Of a stretch of DNA of 64,000 bases, positions 1-10,548 are shown piece after piece. The position numbers were made by a program, and so were the translations under genes. This stretch comes from Shewanella gelidimarina. GTDB lineage: Bacteria; Pseudomonadota; Gammaproteobacteria; Enterobacterales; Shewanellaceae. Positions within the stretch are counted from its first letter, which is position 1. Every line of letters begins with the position of its first letter. The DNA is taken from NCBI RefSeq assembly GCF_023283945.1, contig NZ_JAKIKW010000008.1, forward strand, positions 110,199 to 174,198, given 5' to 3'. The notes beneath the pieces were generated by a model. The model saw only the letters and a list, made by a program, of their open reading frames with translations. It searched no databases and was not told the DNA's origin.

Positions 1-789
1 TGCTTGATCCATTGAACCTGAAACATCCATAAGGCAGAACATGACTGCTTGGCTTGAAGGGACTTCACGCTTAGCATAATTGTTATAACGTAAATCAAAA
101 GTGTCGATAAAGGGGACTTTTTTAATTCTTCGTTGTAGATCGTCTATCTGTGCTTTAAGGGATAGAATGCGTTCAGCGTTAGAACCTGCTGTGCCTTCAA
201 GTTCCATCAGTTCTTGTTGCAGTTCTTTTAGCATGCGCTTTTTTGATGAGGTCATCGTCATGCGGCGTGCAATCGAAGATCGTAATGAGCGGACAATATT
301 GATATTGGCGGGCACGCCATTATTGGTGAAACCTGCTCTATAGACTTGATATTCAACTAGTTTATTAAGTCGATTGTTCTGCAGGTTAGGCAGCTCTAAA
401 TCTTCAAACAGTAACTCCAAATATTCATCTTTTGAGATTTCAAATACAAATTCGTCATTTCCCTCGCCAGAATCAGAAGCTTCACCTTGTCCAGCACCTT
501 GACCATTGCCTGATGGGGGCCTTTCAATTTGATCACCCCGGCTAAACTTATCATTTCCTGGATGAACCCGTTCTCGTACTCCGCCTTGACCTTGGTGAAA
601 CGTGGGCTCGCTTATGTCACGGGTGGGTATGCTTATTTTCTCGCCCTTATCGACGTCTGTCACACTACGGCGTGTCACAGCATCACTGACCGCTTTTTTT
701 ATCTGCTTTTTGTAGCGATGAATAAATCGCTGTCGATTGACGGTACTCTTGCCTTTTGCATTGAGCCTTCTATCTATGAAATTTGCCAT
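1..789 (-). CDS. yeaH: YeaH-like DUF444 protein with vWA domain, 3' part cut by window edge
   Basis: The frame is open from the ATG at 787-789 to the window edge, giving 263 residues of a protein that is about 420 residues in E. coli. It begins MANFIDRRL, has a basic N-terminal region and a Gly/Gln-rich linker at about residues 85-105. It then enters a von Willebrand A domain with the MIDAS signature DVSGS at residues 255-259. A strong ribosome binding site (GGAGG) lies 6 nt upstream of the ATG. It follows the PrkA kinase gene by 52 bp on the same strand, the order known for yeaG-yeaH, which are co-expressed in stationary phase and under nitrogen or acid stress in enterics. The molecular function is unknown; MIDAS-type metal binding is inferred from the motif. 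SpoVR/YcgB would be expected next, outside the window. Confidence 0.93.
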   Translation of the reverse strand, partial: MANFIDRRLNAKGKSTVNRQRFIHRYKKQIKKAVSDAVTRRSVTDVDKGEKISIPTRDISEPTFHQGQGGVRERVHPGNDKFSRGDQIERPPSGNGQGAGQGEASDSGEGNDEFVFEISKDEYLELLFEDLELPNLQNNRLNKLVEYQVYRAGFTNNGVPANINIVRSLRSSIARRMTMTSSKKRMLKELQQELMELEGTAGSNAERILSLKAQIDDLQRRIKKVPFIDTFDLRYNNYAKREVPSSQAVMFCLMDVSGSMDQA

Positions 790-841
790 GCGCACCTCCG
801 AGCCTAAATAGTAGGGGAGTCATCTCCCCCATTTGGCTTTC

Positions 842-2776
842 TTAAGAAGACTTTCTGACTCTCAGATACCATTCTGACAGCAATCTAACTTGCTTTTGTG
901 TATAGCCTTTTTCCATCATACGGTTAACAAAATCATCATGCTTACGTTGATCATCAGTCGATGTCTTGCCATTAAATGAGATTACCGGAAGCAGATCTTC
1001 AGTGTTAGAAAACATCTTTTTCTCAATCACCGTTCTGAGTTTTTCATAGCTAGTCCACAATGGGTTAGTGCCTTCGTTATTGGCTCTAGCTCGAAGTACA
1101 AAGTTAACAATTTCGTTCCTGAAGTCTTTTGGATTGCTGATCCCCGCAGGCTTTTCAATTTTTTCAAGTTCAGCATTTAACGCTGCTCTATCGAATAATT
1201 GACCGGTTTCTGGATCTCTGTATTCCTGATCTTGAATCCAAAAATCAGCATAGATAACATAACGGTCAAAAATGTTTTGTCCGTATTCAGAATAGGATTC
1301 AAGATAAGCTGTTTGGATTTCTTTTCCAATAAATTCAACGTACTTAGGAATAAGGTAGCCCTTTAGAAATTCTAAATACCGTTCAGCAGTTTCTGATGGG
1401 AATTGCTCTTGCTCGATTTGACGCTCCAGTACATAAAAGAGATGCACAGGATTTGCGGCAATTTCTGTATTGTCAAAATTGAATACCTTGGACAGAATTT
1501 TAAATGAGAAACGCGTTGATAGTCCTAACATGCCTTCATCCACACCAGCATAATCACGATACTCTTGATATGATTTCGCTTTAGGGTCGGTATCTTTGAG
1601 GCTTTCGCCGTTATACACCCGCATTTTGGAGTAAATAGAGGAGTTTTCTGGCGCAACCACACGTGAAAGTACACTGAATTGAGCCAAGGTTTCCAGAGTA
1701 CCTGGGGCACAAGGCGTATTTGCTAACTCTGAGTTTGTCAGTAGCTTTTCGTAAATGCGTACCTCTTCTGATAAGCGCAAGCAATAAGGCACTTTAACGA
1801 TATAGACTCGGTCTAAGAATGCTTCATTGGTTTTATTATTCCTAAAGGTTGTCCACTCTGATTCATTAGAGTGAGCCAGAATGATGCCACCAAAGGGCAG
1901 GGCGGAAAGCCCCTCTGTACCGTTATAATTACCTTCTTGAGTTGCAGTAAGTAGAGGGTGAAGCACTTTAATCGGTGCTTTAAACATCTCTACAAATTCC
2001 ATTAGACCCTGGTTTGCACGGCATAATGCGCCTGAATAGGAATAGGCGTCTGCATCATTTTGTGCAAAATGTTCCAACTGTCGAATATCGACTTTACCGA
2101 CCAAAGATGAAATGTCTTGATTGTTTTCATCACCAGGCTCAGTTTTTGCGATAGCTAGCTGATCTAAAATTGAAGGGTAGACTTTGACTACTTTGAATTT
2201 TGAAATATCACCACCAAACTCGTGCAGACGTTTAACTGCCCAAGGCGACATGATACTTTTTAAGTAACGTTTTGGTATGTTGTACTCTTGCTTAAGAATT
2301 TGGCCGTCTTCTTCAAGATTAAATAGACAAAATGGGTGGTCATTCACAGGGCTGCGAACACCGTCTGCGGTCAGTACGTAAATAGGTACATTTTGCATTA
2401 ATGCTTTAAGCTTTTCTGCCAATGAGGATTTCCCCCCTCCCACAGGCCCTAAGAGATAGAGGATCTGTTTCGATTCTTCCAGCCCTTGGGCCGAATGTTT
2501 CAAATAGGCCACAATCTGTTCAATGGCCTCTTCCATACCATAAAAGTCTTTAAAAGCAGGATATCTGGAAACCAGACGGTTGGAAAATAGCCGACTTAGA
2601 ATAGGCTCTTTTGACGTATCAATTAACTCTGGCTTACCAATGGCAATTATTAGTCGTTCAGCTGCTGATGCAAATGCGCTATGGTCCTCTTTACATATGC
2701 TTAAAAAATCTTCTAATGAATACTCTTCATCAAGTTTTTTTTCATAACGTTGTTGGTAATGCTCGAAAATACCCAT
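842..2776 (-). CDS. yeaG: PrkA-type serine protein kinase (YeaG)
   Basis: 644 residues, the same length as E. coli YeaG and colinear with it throughout. The P-loop GPVGGGKS is at residues 110-117 of the AAA-like domain, and the C-terminal kinase-like region ends in WYLRVRKSS. The frame is open for six more codons upstream, to 2794. I chose the ATG at 2774-2776 because it gives MGIFEHYQQRYE, which matches the family N-terminus, and because a purine-rich AGGGGGTGGG lies just upstream. It pairs with the DUF444 gene downstream. PrkA proteins phosphorylate serine in target proteins during starvation and stress; the target in this organism cannot be read from sequence. No sigma-54 promoter is obvious upstream. 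Confidence 0.95.
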   Translation of the reverse strand: MGIFEHYQQRYEKKLDEEYSLEDFLSICKEDHSAFASAAERLIIAIGKPELIDTSKEPILSRLFSNRLVSRYPAFKDFYGMEEAIEQIVAYLKHSAQGLEESKQILYLLGPVGGGKSSLAEKLKALMQNVPIYVLTADGVRSPVNDHPFCLFNLEEDGQILKQEYNIPKRYLKSIMSPWAVKRLHEFGGDISKFKVVKVYPSILDQLAIAKTEPGDENNQDISSLVGKVDIRQLEHFAQNDADAYSYSGALCRANQGLMEFVEMFKAPIKVLHPLLTATQEGNYNGTEGLSALPFGGIILAHSNESEWTTFRNNKTNEAFLDRVYIVKVPYCLRLSEEVRIYEKLLTNSELANTPCAPGTLETLAQFSVLSRVVAPENSSIYSKMRVYNGESLKDTDPKAKSYQEYRDYAGVDEGMLGLSTRFSFKILSKVFNFDNTEIAANPVHLFYVLERQIEQEQFPSETAERYLEFLKGYLIPKYVEFIGKEIQTAYLESYSEYGQNIFDRYVIYADFWIQDQEYRDPETGQLFDRAALNAELEKIEKPAGISNPKDFRNEIVNFVLRARANNEGTNPLWTSYEKLRTVIEKKMFSNTEDLLPVISFNGKTSTDDQRKHDDFVNRMMEKGYTQKQVRLLSEWYLRVRKSS

Positions 2777-3229
2777 AACCCACCCCCTAAACAATCTAAA
2801 TAGAATGAGAGGCTGATAACAGTGGCCTCCTACTATTAAGGTTAGACCTAATTTGGTAGGGCTGAGATAAAAAAGTAAATAAAAACAATAAGAAATAGTT
2901 GCAATTGCAATAGTTGCAGATGAGAATAATAGTGTAATAACGTGTTTTTATTTAAAATAATGACCCTTAATCAATCATTGTTTTACACTTTTAGATCCTA
3001 ACAATGCGAGAGGAATAGATCGAACCGTTAACGCGATGCTTTATCATTGTGTGTCTAGAGTGCTGAGGGGGCTTAACTAAAGTGCATTGATTTTTACGTC
3101 ATCGAAAATGAAGTCAGAATAGATAAAATCCGAGCTCATAGAAAGCTCGGATGAGTTAGTCGCTGTATATCAAGGGCAATATGTTGGTTGGCTAGTTGTT
3201 AATGCCACATATTTGTAACCGAGGAATAA
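2777..3229. other. Intergenic region with a dsbB-side hairpin
   Basis: 453 bp without a credible gene. On the yeaG side it is AT-rich and should carry the yeaG promoter, but I cannot pick -35/-10 boxes with confidence. At 3128-3152 a perfect 9-bp stem (ATCCGAGCT/AGCTCGGAT, 7-nt loop) lies about 80 bp past the dsbB stop. On the minus strand it is followed by TTTATC, so it is a plausible but weak terminator for dsbB. A run of GTTGCA/TTGCAA repeats occurs near 2899-2920, of no known meaning. Confidence 0.5.
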
Positions 3230-3739
3230 CTACTTCTTTGACCGTAAAGCAGGTACAAAAAAGATTAACCAGGCAACGAGGTATATTGAAAATGCAACAA
3301 TCATCCATTGTCCCATTGTCACACCCATCATCTCCCAGGGAATATCTGAACACATTCCCGTTGGCATAAACACGGATGGCAGCCATTCATGCAGTGGCAT
3401 CCAGGTTGGAAACTCAGGTAGAAATGAACAGGTTGCAAATGGCGAAGGGTTAGTTTGCATATCCACTAATTCGAGTGCCAGTTTCAGCCCCCAAGCAGCA
3501 CTTACGCCCCAAATACCCATTGCAGCTAATCTGGTGATGCGAGATTGATAACCTGTTAAACCTAAAACCGCAGCAAACAAAATGCCGAATATCGCTAATC
3601 TTTGATAGACGCACATCACACAGGGATCGAGCTTCATGACATGTTGAAAAAATAGTGCTGTTAACTCTAATGAAAGAGCAGTCGCTGCAAGCGTAAGCCA
3701 AGCGGCTCTTGATTGGGCAAAACGGATTAATACATTCAA
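3230..3739 (-). CDS. dsbB: Disulfide bond formation protein B
   Basis: Inner-membrane quinone-linked oxidase that re-oxidises DsbA. Four hydrophobic segments are visible. Counting from the upstream ATG, the first redox pair CVMC is at 45-48 and the second pair is C109 and C135 in the second periplasmic loop. An ATG lies at 3752-3754, but it has no ribosome binding site: the nhaB terminator stem ends only 12 bp before it. Instead GGAGA sits just after that ATG, 8 nt before a TTG at 3737-3739 that opens [11 protein letters not shown]. That length fits the family, so I place the start there (169 residues); the ATG would give 174. nhaB lies immediately upstream on the same strand, as in E. coli. 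Confidence 0.92.
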   Translation of the reverse strand: MNVLIRFAQSRAAWLTLAATALSLELTALFFQHVMKLDPCVMCVYQRLAIFGILFAAVLGLTGYQSRITRLAAMGIWGVSAAWGLKLALELVDMQTNPSPFATCSFLPEFPTWMPLHEWLPSVFMPTGMCSDIPWEMMGVTMGQWMIVAFSIYLVAWLIFFVPALRSKK

Positions 3740-3760
3740 CGATAAGGTCTCCATTACAAA

Positions 3761-3785
3761 TAAAAAACGCCCTGATTAGGGCGTT
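3761..3785 (-). terminator. Intrinsic terminator of nhaB
   Basis: AACGCCC (3766-3772) pairs with GGGCGTT (3779-3785) around a 6-nt loop. On the minus strand the stem is followed by TTTTTTATTT. It lies 44 bp after the nhaB stop and just before dsbB, so dsbB is reached by read-through or from a promoter inside nhaB's 3' end. Confidence 0.85.
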
Positions 3786-3828
3786 TTATATGACTAACTA
3801 TTATTAAAATAGTTCAGTTACTGCATTA

Positions 3829-5415
3829 TCAATGTGCTGATACAGCACTATTGCCTACTTCTTGAACTGTGTGATGGATCAGTATTCCAGTATCGTAAAA
3901 ATATTGGGTCATCTGTTCTAATCCACCAAACTGTATCGCAAGTATACCAACGATAGATAACACAATCGTATAAGGTAGTGCCATCCACACCATACGTCCG
4001 TATGACAGACGAATGAGAGGAGCGATAGCTGAAGTGAGGAGGAACAGGAATGCTGCCTGACCATTGGGCGTTGCTACTGACGGAAGGTTAGTTCCGGTGT
4101 TAATCGCAACCGCCAAAAGATCAAACTGATCTCTTGTGATTTGACCATCAAGCAATGCTGCTTTCACTTCATTGATATATACAGTGCCGACAAACACGTT
4201 ATCGCTCACCATTGAAAGCAGACCGTTGGCTATATAGAAAATAACTAACTGGGTGTTGCCTTCGTAACTTAGCGCCCATTGAATTACTGGGGCGAAAAGA
4301 TGTTGATCGATAATTACACCGACAATAGCAAAGAAAACGGCTAATAACGCGGTAAACGGCAAGGCTTCTTCAAATGCTTTTCCGAGAGCGTGCTCATTTG
4401 TCACACCATTAAAGGCGGTGGTCAAAATGATAACCGATAGACCAATTAAACCAACCGATGCCAAGTGCAGCGCTAGTCCCAAAATTAGCCAAATACCGAC
4501 AAGCGCTTGAACGACCAATTTCATCTTATCGTGATTAGTACGATGAGTGTCTTCGTGAGCCGCATAGTCAGATAAAATCTTATGCACGGCATCGGGTAAC
4601 TGCTTACCATAATCAAAAACTTTAAATTTTTCGACAAGGTAACAAGTCAGAATACCCGCAAAGAAAACAGGCACTGTCACAGGGGACATACGTAATGCGA
4701 ATTCAGCGAACTGCCAATTTGCTTGAGCAGCGATAATGAGGTTCTGTGGTTCGCCCACCATCGTACAAACGCCGCCTAATGCAGTACCAATTCCCGCGTG
4801 CATAAGTAAGTTACGTAGAAAGCCTCTAAATGCTTCTAGCTCCTCTTCACATAACTGGTTTTTGCCATCGTTAGTATGGTCATGGTTATCATTAAAGTTT
4901 TTGCCCGATGCCACTTTGTGGTAAATCGAATAGAAACCTACCGCGACAGCAATAATGACTGCGATCACCGTTAATGCGTCTAGAAATGCTGATAAAAAAG
5001 CAGATGCGACACAAAACATGATAGACACGGCGACTTTAGATCGCACCTTAGTAATCATTTTGGTAAAGGCAAACAGCAGTAGCTGCTTCATGAAGTAAAT
5101 GCCAGCAACCATAAATATTAACAGTAGCAATACTTCTAGATTTGCTTCTATTTCATGCAGTACTTGACTCGGGGATGTCATGCCGATAATCACGGCTTCG
5201 ATAGCAAGCAACCCACCGGGTTGCAAAGGGTAGCATTTAAGTGCCATAGCAAGGGTAAAGATAAATTCTAAGACCAGCAGCCAACCCGCAACAAACGGGT
5301 TAATATAAAACACAACTGGGTTGATCACTAGAAACGATAATATAGCGAATTTGAACCACTTCGGCGAATTGCCTAGGAAGTTATCAAGAAACGCGTGACT
5401 CATTGTCACAGGCAT
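3829..5415 (-). CDS. nhaB: Na+/H+ antiporter NhaB
   Basis: 528 residues, a polytopic inner-membrane protein of the NhaB family that exports sodium in exchange for protons. The N-terminus MPVTMS followed by GNSPKWFK is typical of marine-gamma NhaB. The conserved core [18 protein letters not shown] is present, and hydrophobic segments run along the whole length. GAGG lies 8 nt upstream of the ATG. The length matches the family (about 510-530). It is divergent from fadR and upstream of dsbB, the same neighbourhood as in E. coli. I see no frame damage. Confidence 0.96.
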   Translation of the reverse strand: MPVTMSHAFLDNFLGNSPKWFKFAILSFLVINPVVFYINPFVAGWLLVLEFIFTLAMALKCYPLQPGGLLAIEAVIIGMTSPSQVLHEIEANLEVLLLLIFMVAGIYFMKQLLLFAFTKMITKVRSKVAVSIMFCVASAFLSAFLDALTVIAVIIAVAVGFYSIYHKVASGKNFNDNHDHTNDGKNQLCEEELEAFRGFLRNLLMHAGIGTALGGVCTMVGEPQNLIIAAQANWQFAEFALRMSPVTVPVFFAGILTCYLVEKFKVFDYGKQLPDAVHKILSDYAAHEDTHRTNHDKMKLVVQALVGIWLILGLALHLASVGLIGLSVIILTTAFNGVTNEHALGKAFEEALPFTALLAVFFAIVGVIIDQHLFAPVIQWALSYEGNTQLVIFYIANGLLSMVSDNVFVGTVYINEVKAALLDGQITRDQFDLLAVAINTGTNLPSVATPNGQAAFLFLLTSAIAPLIRLSYGRMVWMALPYTIVLSIVGILAIQFGGLEQMTQYFYDTGILIHHTVQEVGNSAVSAH

Positions 5416-5719
5416 GGAATCCTCACTCTTGTATTTTTATAGTTTGATAGTAACAACAAAATAACTAAGATTTGTTGTTACTAATAAATCAGCCAATGCT
5501 AAAGGTAAAACCTTTTGGCTAACTTAAAAAGCATTGATTACTCAAACGGCTACCTAAATCAAAAAAAATCATTTTAAATTAGCTGTTCGCGTGTTTTTTG
5601 AACACTTTTTTGAGTTGTCGTTTCAGCGTTTGGCTAATACTCCTATTTGGGTTCCCATTTTAGATAGCTCTGGTATGATGAGTAATAGAACAATACTTAC
5701 AATTGGATAAAGTAGGCTG
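5416..5719. other. Divergent nhaB-fadR promoter region
   Basis: 304 bp between divergent genes, AT-rich. It contains the candidate FadR operator annotated separately and a TATGAT hexamer at 5674-5679 that could be the fadR -10 box, though no good -35 box accompanies it. A short GTGTT/AACAC stem followed by six T near 5592-5612 points toward fadR and is probably fortuitous. Confidence 0.4.
5668..5684. promoter_or_regulatory. Candidate FadR operator upstream of fadR
   Basis: CTCTGGTATGATGAGTA agrees with the E. coli FadR site ATCTGGTACGACCAGAT at 11 of 17 positions, including the strong half-site TCTGGTA and the central GA. It overlaps the likely -10 hexamer TATGAT and ends 35 bp before the fadR ATG, which would suit autorepression. 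The second half-site is degenerate, so this is an inference from one match. Confidence 0.4.
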
Positions 5720-6439
5720 ATGATAATCAATGCCAAAGGCCCTGCAAGTTTTGCAGAGAAATATATTGTGCGATCCATTTGGGACAATAAATTTCCCCCC
5801 GGCTCTATCTTGCCAGCTGAACGTGAGTTGTCAGAGTTAATCGGTGTAACCCGCACAACATTAAGAGAAGTACTGCAACGTTTAGCACGTGATGGGTGGT
5901 TAACCATTCAACACGGAAAACCTACCCGAGTGAATAATTACTGGGAAACGTCTGGACTCAATATTCTTGAGACTATTGCCGAACTTGATCCCGATGGATT
6001 TCCTGAATTAGTCGATCAACTGTTGTCTGCACGTAGCAGTGTTAGTGGAATTTACTTCCGCGGAGCCATTCGCAACAACCCCGAACAAGCGGCTGAAGCA
6101 TTATCAAAGCTAGGCGAGCTTGAAGATACTGCACAGGCTTATGCCGATTTCGATTATGAATTACAGCATACACTGGCTTTTTCATCGGGTAATCCGCTGT
6201 ATGTATTAATCCTTAATGGATTTAAAGGTCTATATAGCAGAGTCGGTCGCTATTACTTTTCTAGTGCAGAAGCCCGCACATTAGCAATGGACTTTTATAA
6301 GCAGTTGCAACAGTTAGCAATCGATAAAAATCATGCTGATGTAGCGCTATTAATGCGAACCTACGGTATTAATAGTGGCATTATGTGGCAGAGTTTACGC
6401 GACAATATGCCGGTAGAACTTGGTCACTCTAATACATAA
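5720..6439 (+). CDS. fadR: Fatty acid metabolism regulator FadR
   Basis: 239 residues, exactly the E. coli length. The GntR-type winged helix is at residues 6-70, with the very conserved stretch LPAERELSELIGVTRTTLRE. The C-terminal acyl-CoA-binding domain runs from about residue 75 to the end. Known FadR proteins repress beta-oxidation genes, activate fabA/fabB, and release DNA on binding long-chain acyl-CoA. It is divergent from nhaB and ends in a shared terminator with tamB. A FadR-like operator overlaps its likely promoter. The ribosome binding site is poor (AGG about 7 nt upstream), but no better in-frame start exists that keeps the conserved N-terminus. Confidence 0.97.
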   Translation: MIINAKGPASFAEKYIVRSIWDNKFPPGSILPAERELSELIGVTRTTLREVLQRLARDGWLTIQHGKPTRVNNYWETSGLNILETIAELDPDGFPELVDQLLSARSSVSGIYFRGAIRNNPEQAAEALSKLGELEDTAQAYADFDYELQHTLAFSSGNPLYVLILNGFKGLYSRVGRYYFSSAEARTLAMDFYKQLQQLAIDKNHADVALLMRTYGINSGIMWQSLRDNMPVELGHSNT

Positions 6440-6479
6440 TCAACATACCTTTTTTATGTAAGGTGATTATTGAAATCAA

Positions 6480-6508
6480 AAAAAGCCATCAAATATGATG
6501 GCTTTTTT
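6480..6508. terminator. Bidirectional terminator between fadR and tamB
   Basis: AAAAAGCCATC / GATGGCTTTTTT with a 6-nt loop AAATAT at 6491-6496. There is a T-run on either strand, so it can end both fadR (stop at 6439) and tamB (stop at 6523). Confidence 0.88.
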
Positions 6509-6522
6509 GTGGGCGAGATAAC

Positions 6523-9500
6523 TTACAAGTCAAAGCTGTAGTAGATATCTAAAGATTGCTCAATCGTACCGGATACGGTTTCAAGATAGAGTTGTGACAA
6601 TAAGTAATACCGCACTGTCATTTCATAACCCGGATTGAATACACCAATCCCATATTTAACCATTAGGTTCTCACCAATAAAGCCACTAATCGCAAATCGG
6701 CCGTCATCATTAGCGTCAAGCTGAACATTTGAAAAGCCAATTTTCTCGATGATCCCGGTGGCGGTATTACCAATATTGCCGATAGCACCCCCGCCAATTT
6801 GATTACTGAGGCTGAGCGCTGCACCCATCATCAGGCCACTATTTTGATCTCCGTCGCTACTGTTAAGGCCTGTGCCTCTGATAATGTAATTTAAAATTTC
6901 TGCCTGCTCTTTGGCTGGATTTGAAAAAAGGTTAACAATGGGTTTCATTGGTGTGCCTGTGATGCGAACCCCTGCCACTACATCTTCCTCTTTTATCTCG
7001 CGAGCAGCTTCAATATTTAAATTTGGCAGATCCATAGGACCTATGAACTGCATTTCGCCAGCCCTAATTTGTAATGTTTGTCCCATGAATTTATAAGTAC
7101 CATCGATGACTTTAATTTCACCGAACAGCAGAGGGGGTCTAAAAGGACTCTGCTTTAACTCTAATTTGCCTAACAGCTTGCCATCGAGTCCCATACCATC
7201 AACTTTAAGATTATCGCCGATGTTTAAATTGACCTCTGCCGAGACCGCTAACGGTGTGGCTTTTTTCATTTCAGTGGTGAGGCTGTCTTTAAATACCACA
7301 TCTTTTGAAACGGCCACGGCACCTTCGGGTAATTGGACAATAGTGATGTGTCCAGATGGCACATTAATGTCACCTTTTACATCTACTGAGTGATCAGTGA
7401 AGCTGATATTAAGATCAGTGCCAACACTCAAAATCGCGAGGGGAGGTTGAATGACCGCGAGGTCATTACCTTTGATGTTGAAACTGCCTTTTATTTTCTT
7501 ATCTAGCCAATTAAGTTGGCCATCAATATAAGCAAGCCCATCACCCATTTTTAGCTTTCCGTCTATTTGTGCTTTTTTACCCGCAAAAGTCAGATTCAAA
7601 TCAACATCTTCAACAAGGGTTGGGTTTGCCGTGGCCAATATGGAACCTTTTGTCAGGGAGATATCACCTGATGCCTGTGGGTCGTAAAGTGTGCCCCCGA
7701 TGCTTAAGTTACTCGAAATGATCCCTTCTAATACTTCCAATTGAGGTAGTAGCTGTGCTAATGCTTGCAAGTTTATCTGTTGTAGCGATAGGGCACCGTC
7801 GATGGCTCTATCTGGGGTTACGTTTATCGATAAATCAGCATTTAGGCTCGCTATCTCATCCGATTCAAATGAAACAGAGGTTTTAAGGTGTTGCTCGTTC
7901 AAGAGGCTATTAACAAGAAGAGACTTATAGTTGATAGTGACTTCGTTTTTGTTGGTGGCTTTTGCATTGAAGTCGAGGGTTCCTGGGGTAAGCTCAAGCT
8001 GCAATAAACCTGTAGGTTTACCTTGGTCAAACCATTTAAACTCCGTTGCTAATGAGGCAGGACCATGCCAGTTGACGCTGTTAGGTAACCAAGGTTCAAC
8101 TAACACCCCAACGTCTCCGATATATTCAATTTTGGCTTCACCGCTTAGCCCAAGTTTAATGGGGGCTTGTGAACATAATTGTCCACTGATATGCGATAGA
8201 CAAAACGAGCTGATCTCACCCTTTGCGAGGGTTAAATCATAAAGGGCATTAAGCGGTTTATCGAGGTTAATGACACCAAGGATTGATGATAGTGATAATT
8301 GGTTAATACGCGTTGTAATGGCATTTTTTTCGTCATCGTATTGGCTATTAAGGTCAGTTTTTAGGGCTATGTCCCCTTGGGTTTCTAACTGCAATGACTG
8401 CTGATTGAGATCGCCACGAGTATTAATATTAATACTCTCTAGATTAATATCATTATAGCTAAATTTTTCAGAGGTCAGTTTAGCTGAAAATGCTTGATTA
8501 TCCGCCGGTTGGTATTGGCCATTTAACGTGAGAGTGTCCAGTGCCAGTTGCTTCAGTTTTAGATTGTTAGCGAGAAGGGAGACATTAATATTTGGATGTT
8601 CAGATTCGCCCGACACATCAATATGACTATTAACTTTTCCGTTAGCATCTTGAAGCCATAAACTCAAATCTGGCACTTTTAACTCGCCAGTCAGTGCCCA
8701 ACGTCTATCCACTTCGCCTTTAATATAGAGTGAGCTTTGCAGTGCGTGAATGTTAAGTCCAGGCGAGCTTAAATACCAATGGTTATTTAGGGTTAGATCG
8801 CCATCTAACGTAAGAGGATAACCCGCGACATCGCCGTTGAGGTTAGCGTCGGTTATTCCTAAAGACCATTGAGCATCTTTTAGCGCTAATTGCCCCGTTG
8901 TTGTCATGGCACCATTGATATCACTCTTAGGCAAGGATTGCTTTAAGCCAAAGCTGAGTTGACTTAAATCTAATTTTTCGCTCATGAAATGGGAGTTCCA
9001 TGAGAGTGTTTTACCATAATTTAAGGTGCCATTTAACGCCACATTTCCCATTGAGCTTTCTATTTCAAGCTGGCTAAAATCCAATGTTTGTTCTTTGTGC
9101 TCAAACTGACTAACAACCTTTAACAATGGATGGTAATGAGAGTTAAAGTGGGTTTTGAGATCAATCTGCTGCACCTTGAGGTCCCCCTTGGTGTTTAAGT
9201 CAATATCAGTGGCTATAAACTCAGGTTCAGCTAATGGCCATTGTAGCTTGTTCGATGTTAATGATATTGAGTAAGGTATCGTAGGTTTAGCGAGAGAAAT
9301 GCTTGACGATAGTTCAAATTCAAACTGTCCTTGGCCCTGGATTTCGCTTTTAAGTTGGTTAAACCCCTGGCTTACGATGGCATGCAGTTGCTGGTTATGT
9401 AATCCGGGTATTTCAGTGACATGATCAAGTGTGAGATCTAACTCGAAATCCATTGGATAATCTTTAGAAAGGGACATTTCTCCCTCTAAATCGACCGTGC

Positions 9501-10548
9501 CATAAGAATGATTTGCCGAAAATGCTGCTATATTAATCAGGAATGTTTGATAGCTGCCACTGAGGTAAACACGTTTGAAGTGATCTTTTCTTGGGCCTAG
9601 GATTAAGTCGCCATTATTGATCTCTAGCGATTCAACATAAACGGGTATGGGCATAAAAACTTCGGGCAGATTCGCCATTGCCCAGTCGATGTCATCCTTT
9701 GTATCAATGCTCTTTTTTTCAGTCGCTGCAGCGGTCTCAGTGGCAGACAGCTGCGCAATATTGGTGGTGACTGTTTGATGGTCTTTTATTGTGTTATTAA
9801 ATGGGATCGATACCAGTAACCCCTCAGCGTAAATAGTCCTTGCTCTAATTCCGGTACTTTGCCATTCAGCACTGAGATTAAGTTGGGCGGCATTAAAGTC
9901 CATATCGTTGACACGAACGGTCACCTGGCTCAGTGAGCCTACATCCAATTTGATGCCGAAAGGCAGAATTATCTCTTGGTTTTTTGCAATCTCATTGAGT
10001 ATCTTTTCGACAGATTGACTAGCATCCTCAGTAACGGATGTATCGCGAGTGGCTAAATCAACCGTTGCGATATCAGTATTGGCAGTATCTATGTTGGTCA
10101 TATTACTGGAAGCGGGTGCGCCAATAAGAGCTGTATCAATCTCAACATTGACTTTGCTTGCGCTGAGTTCATTAACGCAGAGCTGCTTTTGGACTAAACA
10201 CATTGGGTTCCAATCTAATAGCAGATCGGTTGTTTCAACTTTTACGCCGGGCATTTTCCAATTGCCGACGTCCAGTATTAAGCGGCGGTTTATCTTTCCT
10301 GATTGATAAGTAACATTAAGATCGGGCACCAGCATATTAGCTATTTTTACAGCAATATGAGTCCCAAAATTGGTGCCTATAATGATGGCGAACAAGATAA
10401 GCAGGGCTAATGGAAGGTAAACAATTACCCGGCTAACGCGTTTAAACCAACGCCATACCAGTGTTGATACCGTTTGAGTTGGTTGTGTCGGTGAGTTGGC
10501 TTTTTTGGGCTCACGCGAGCCAGAGATACTGCTATTGAGTTCACTCAT
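6523..10548 (-). CDS. tamB: Translocation and assembly module protein TamB (DUF490)
   Basis: 1341 residues. One hydrophobic anchor is at about residues 41-59, followed by a long beta-rich AsmA-like region and the conserved C-terminal DUF490/TamB domain ending in YYSFDL. With TamA it spans the periplasm and helps place certain outer-membrane proteins and, in current models, moves phospholipids. The frame extends 11 codons upstream, but I chose the ATG at 10546-10548. It overlaps the tamA stop as ATGA and has GGAG 7 nt upstream, which indicates translational coupling. The protein is slightly longer than E. coli TamB (1259). Confidence 0.94.
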   Translation of the reverse strand: MSELNSSISGSREPKKANSPTQPTQTVSTLVWRWFKRVSRVIVYLPLALLILFAIIIGTNFGTHIAVKIANMLVPDLNVTYQSGKINRRLILDVGNWKMPGVKVETTDLLLDWNPMCLVQKQLCVNELSASKVNVEIDTALIGAPASSNMTNIDTANTDIATVDLATRDTSVTEDASQSVEKILNEIAKNQEIILPFGIKLDVGSLSQVTVRVNDMDFNAAQLNLSAEWQSTGIRARTIYAEGLLVSIPFNNTIKDHQTVTTNIAQLSATETAAATEKKSIDTKDDIDWAMANLPEVFMPIPVYVESLEINNGDLILGPRKDHFKRVYLSGSYQTFLINIAAFSANHSYGTVDLEGEMSLSKDYPMDFELDLTLDHVTEIPGLHNQQLHAIVSQGFNQLKSEIQGQGQFEFELSSSISLAKPTIPYSISLTSNKLQWPLAEPEFIATDIDLNTKGDLKVQQIDLKTHFNSHYHPLLKVVSQFEHKEQTLDFSQLEIESSMGNVALNGTLNYGKTLSWNSHFMSEKLDLSQLSFGLKQSLPKSDINGAMTTTGQLALKDAQWSLGITDANLNGDVAGYPLTLDGDLTLNNHWYLSSPGLNIHALQSSLYIKGEVDRRWALTGELKVPDLSLWLQDANGKVNSHIDVSGESEHPNINVSLLANNLKLKQLALDTLTLNGQYQPADNQAFSAKLTSEKFSYNDINLESININTRGDLNQQSLQLETQGDIALKTDLNSQYDDEKNAITTRINQLSLSSILGVINLDKPLNALYDLTLAKGEISSFCLSHISGQLCSQAPIKLGLSGEAKIEYIGDVGVLVEPWLPNSVNWHGPASLATEFKWFDQGKPTGLLQLELTPGTLDFNAKATNKNEVTINYKSLLVNSLLNEQHLKTSVSFESDEIASLNADLSINVTPDRAIDGALSLQQINLQALAQLLPQLEVLEGIISSNLSIGGTLYDPQASGDISLTKGSILATANPTLVEDVDLNLTFAGKKAQIDGKLKMGDGLAYIDGQLNWLDKKIKGSFNIKGNDLAVIQPPLAILSVGTDLNISFTDHSVDVKGDINVPSGHITIVQLPEGAVAVSKDVVFKDSLTTEMKKATPLAVSAEVNLNIGDNLKVDGMGLDGKLLGKLELKQSPFRPPLLFGEIKVIDGTYKFMGQTLQIRAGEMQFIGPMDLPNLNIEAAREIKEEDVVAGVRITGTPMKPIVNLFSNPAKEQAEILNYIIRGTGLNSSDGDQNSGLMMGAALSLSNQIGGGAIGNIGNTATGIIEKIGFSNVQLDANDDGRFAISGFIGENLMVKYGIGVFNPGYEMTVRYYLLSQLYLETVSGTIEQSLDIYYSFDL

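Noticed and set aside
5592..5612. GTGTT/AACAC stem with T-run upstream of fadR
   Set aside because: Five pairs only, and it would terminate toward fadR with no gene before it.
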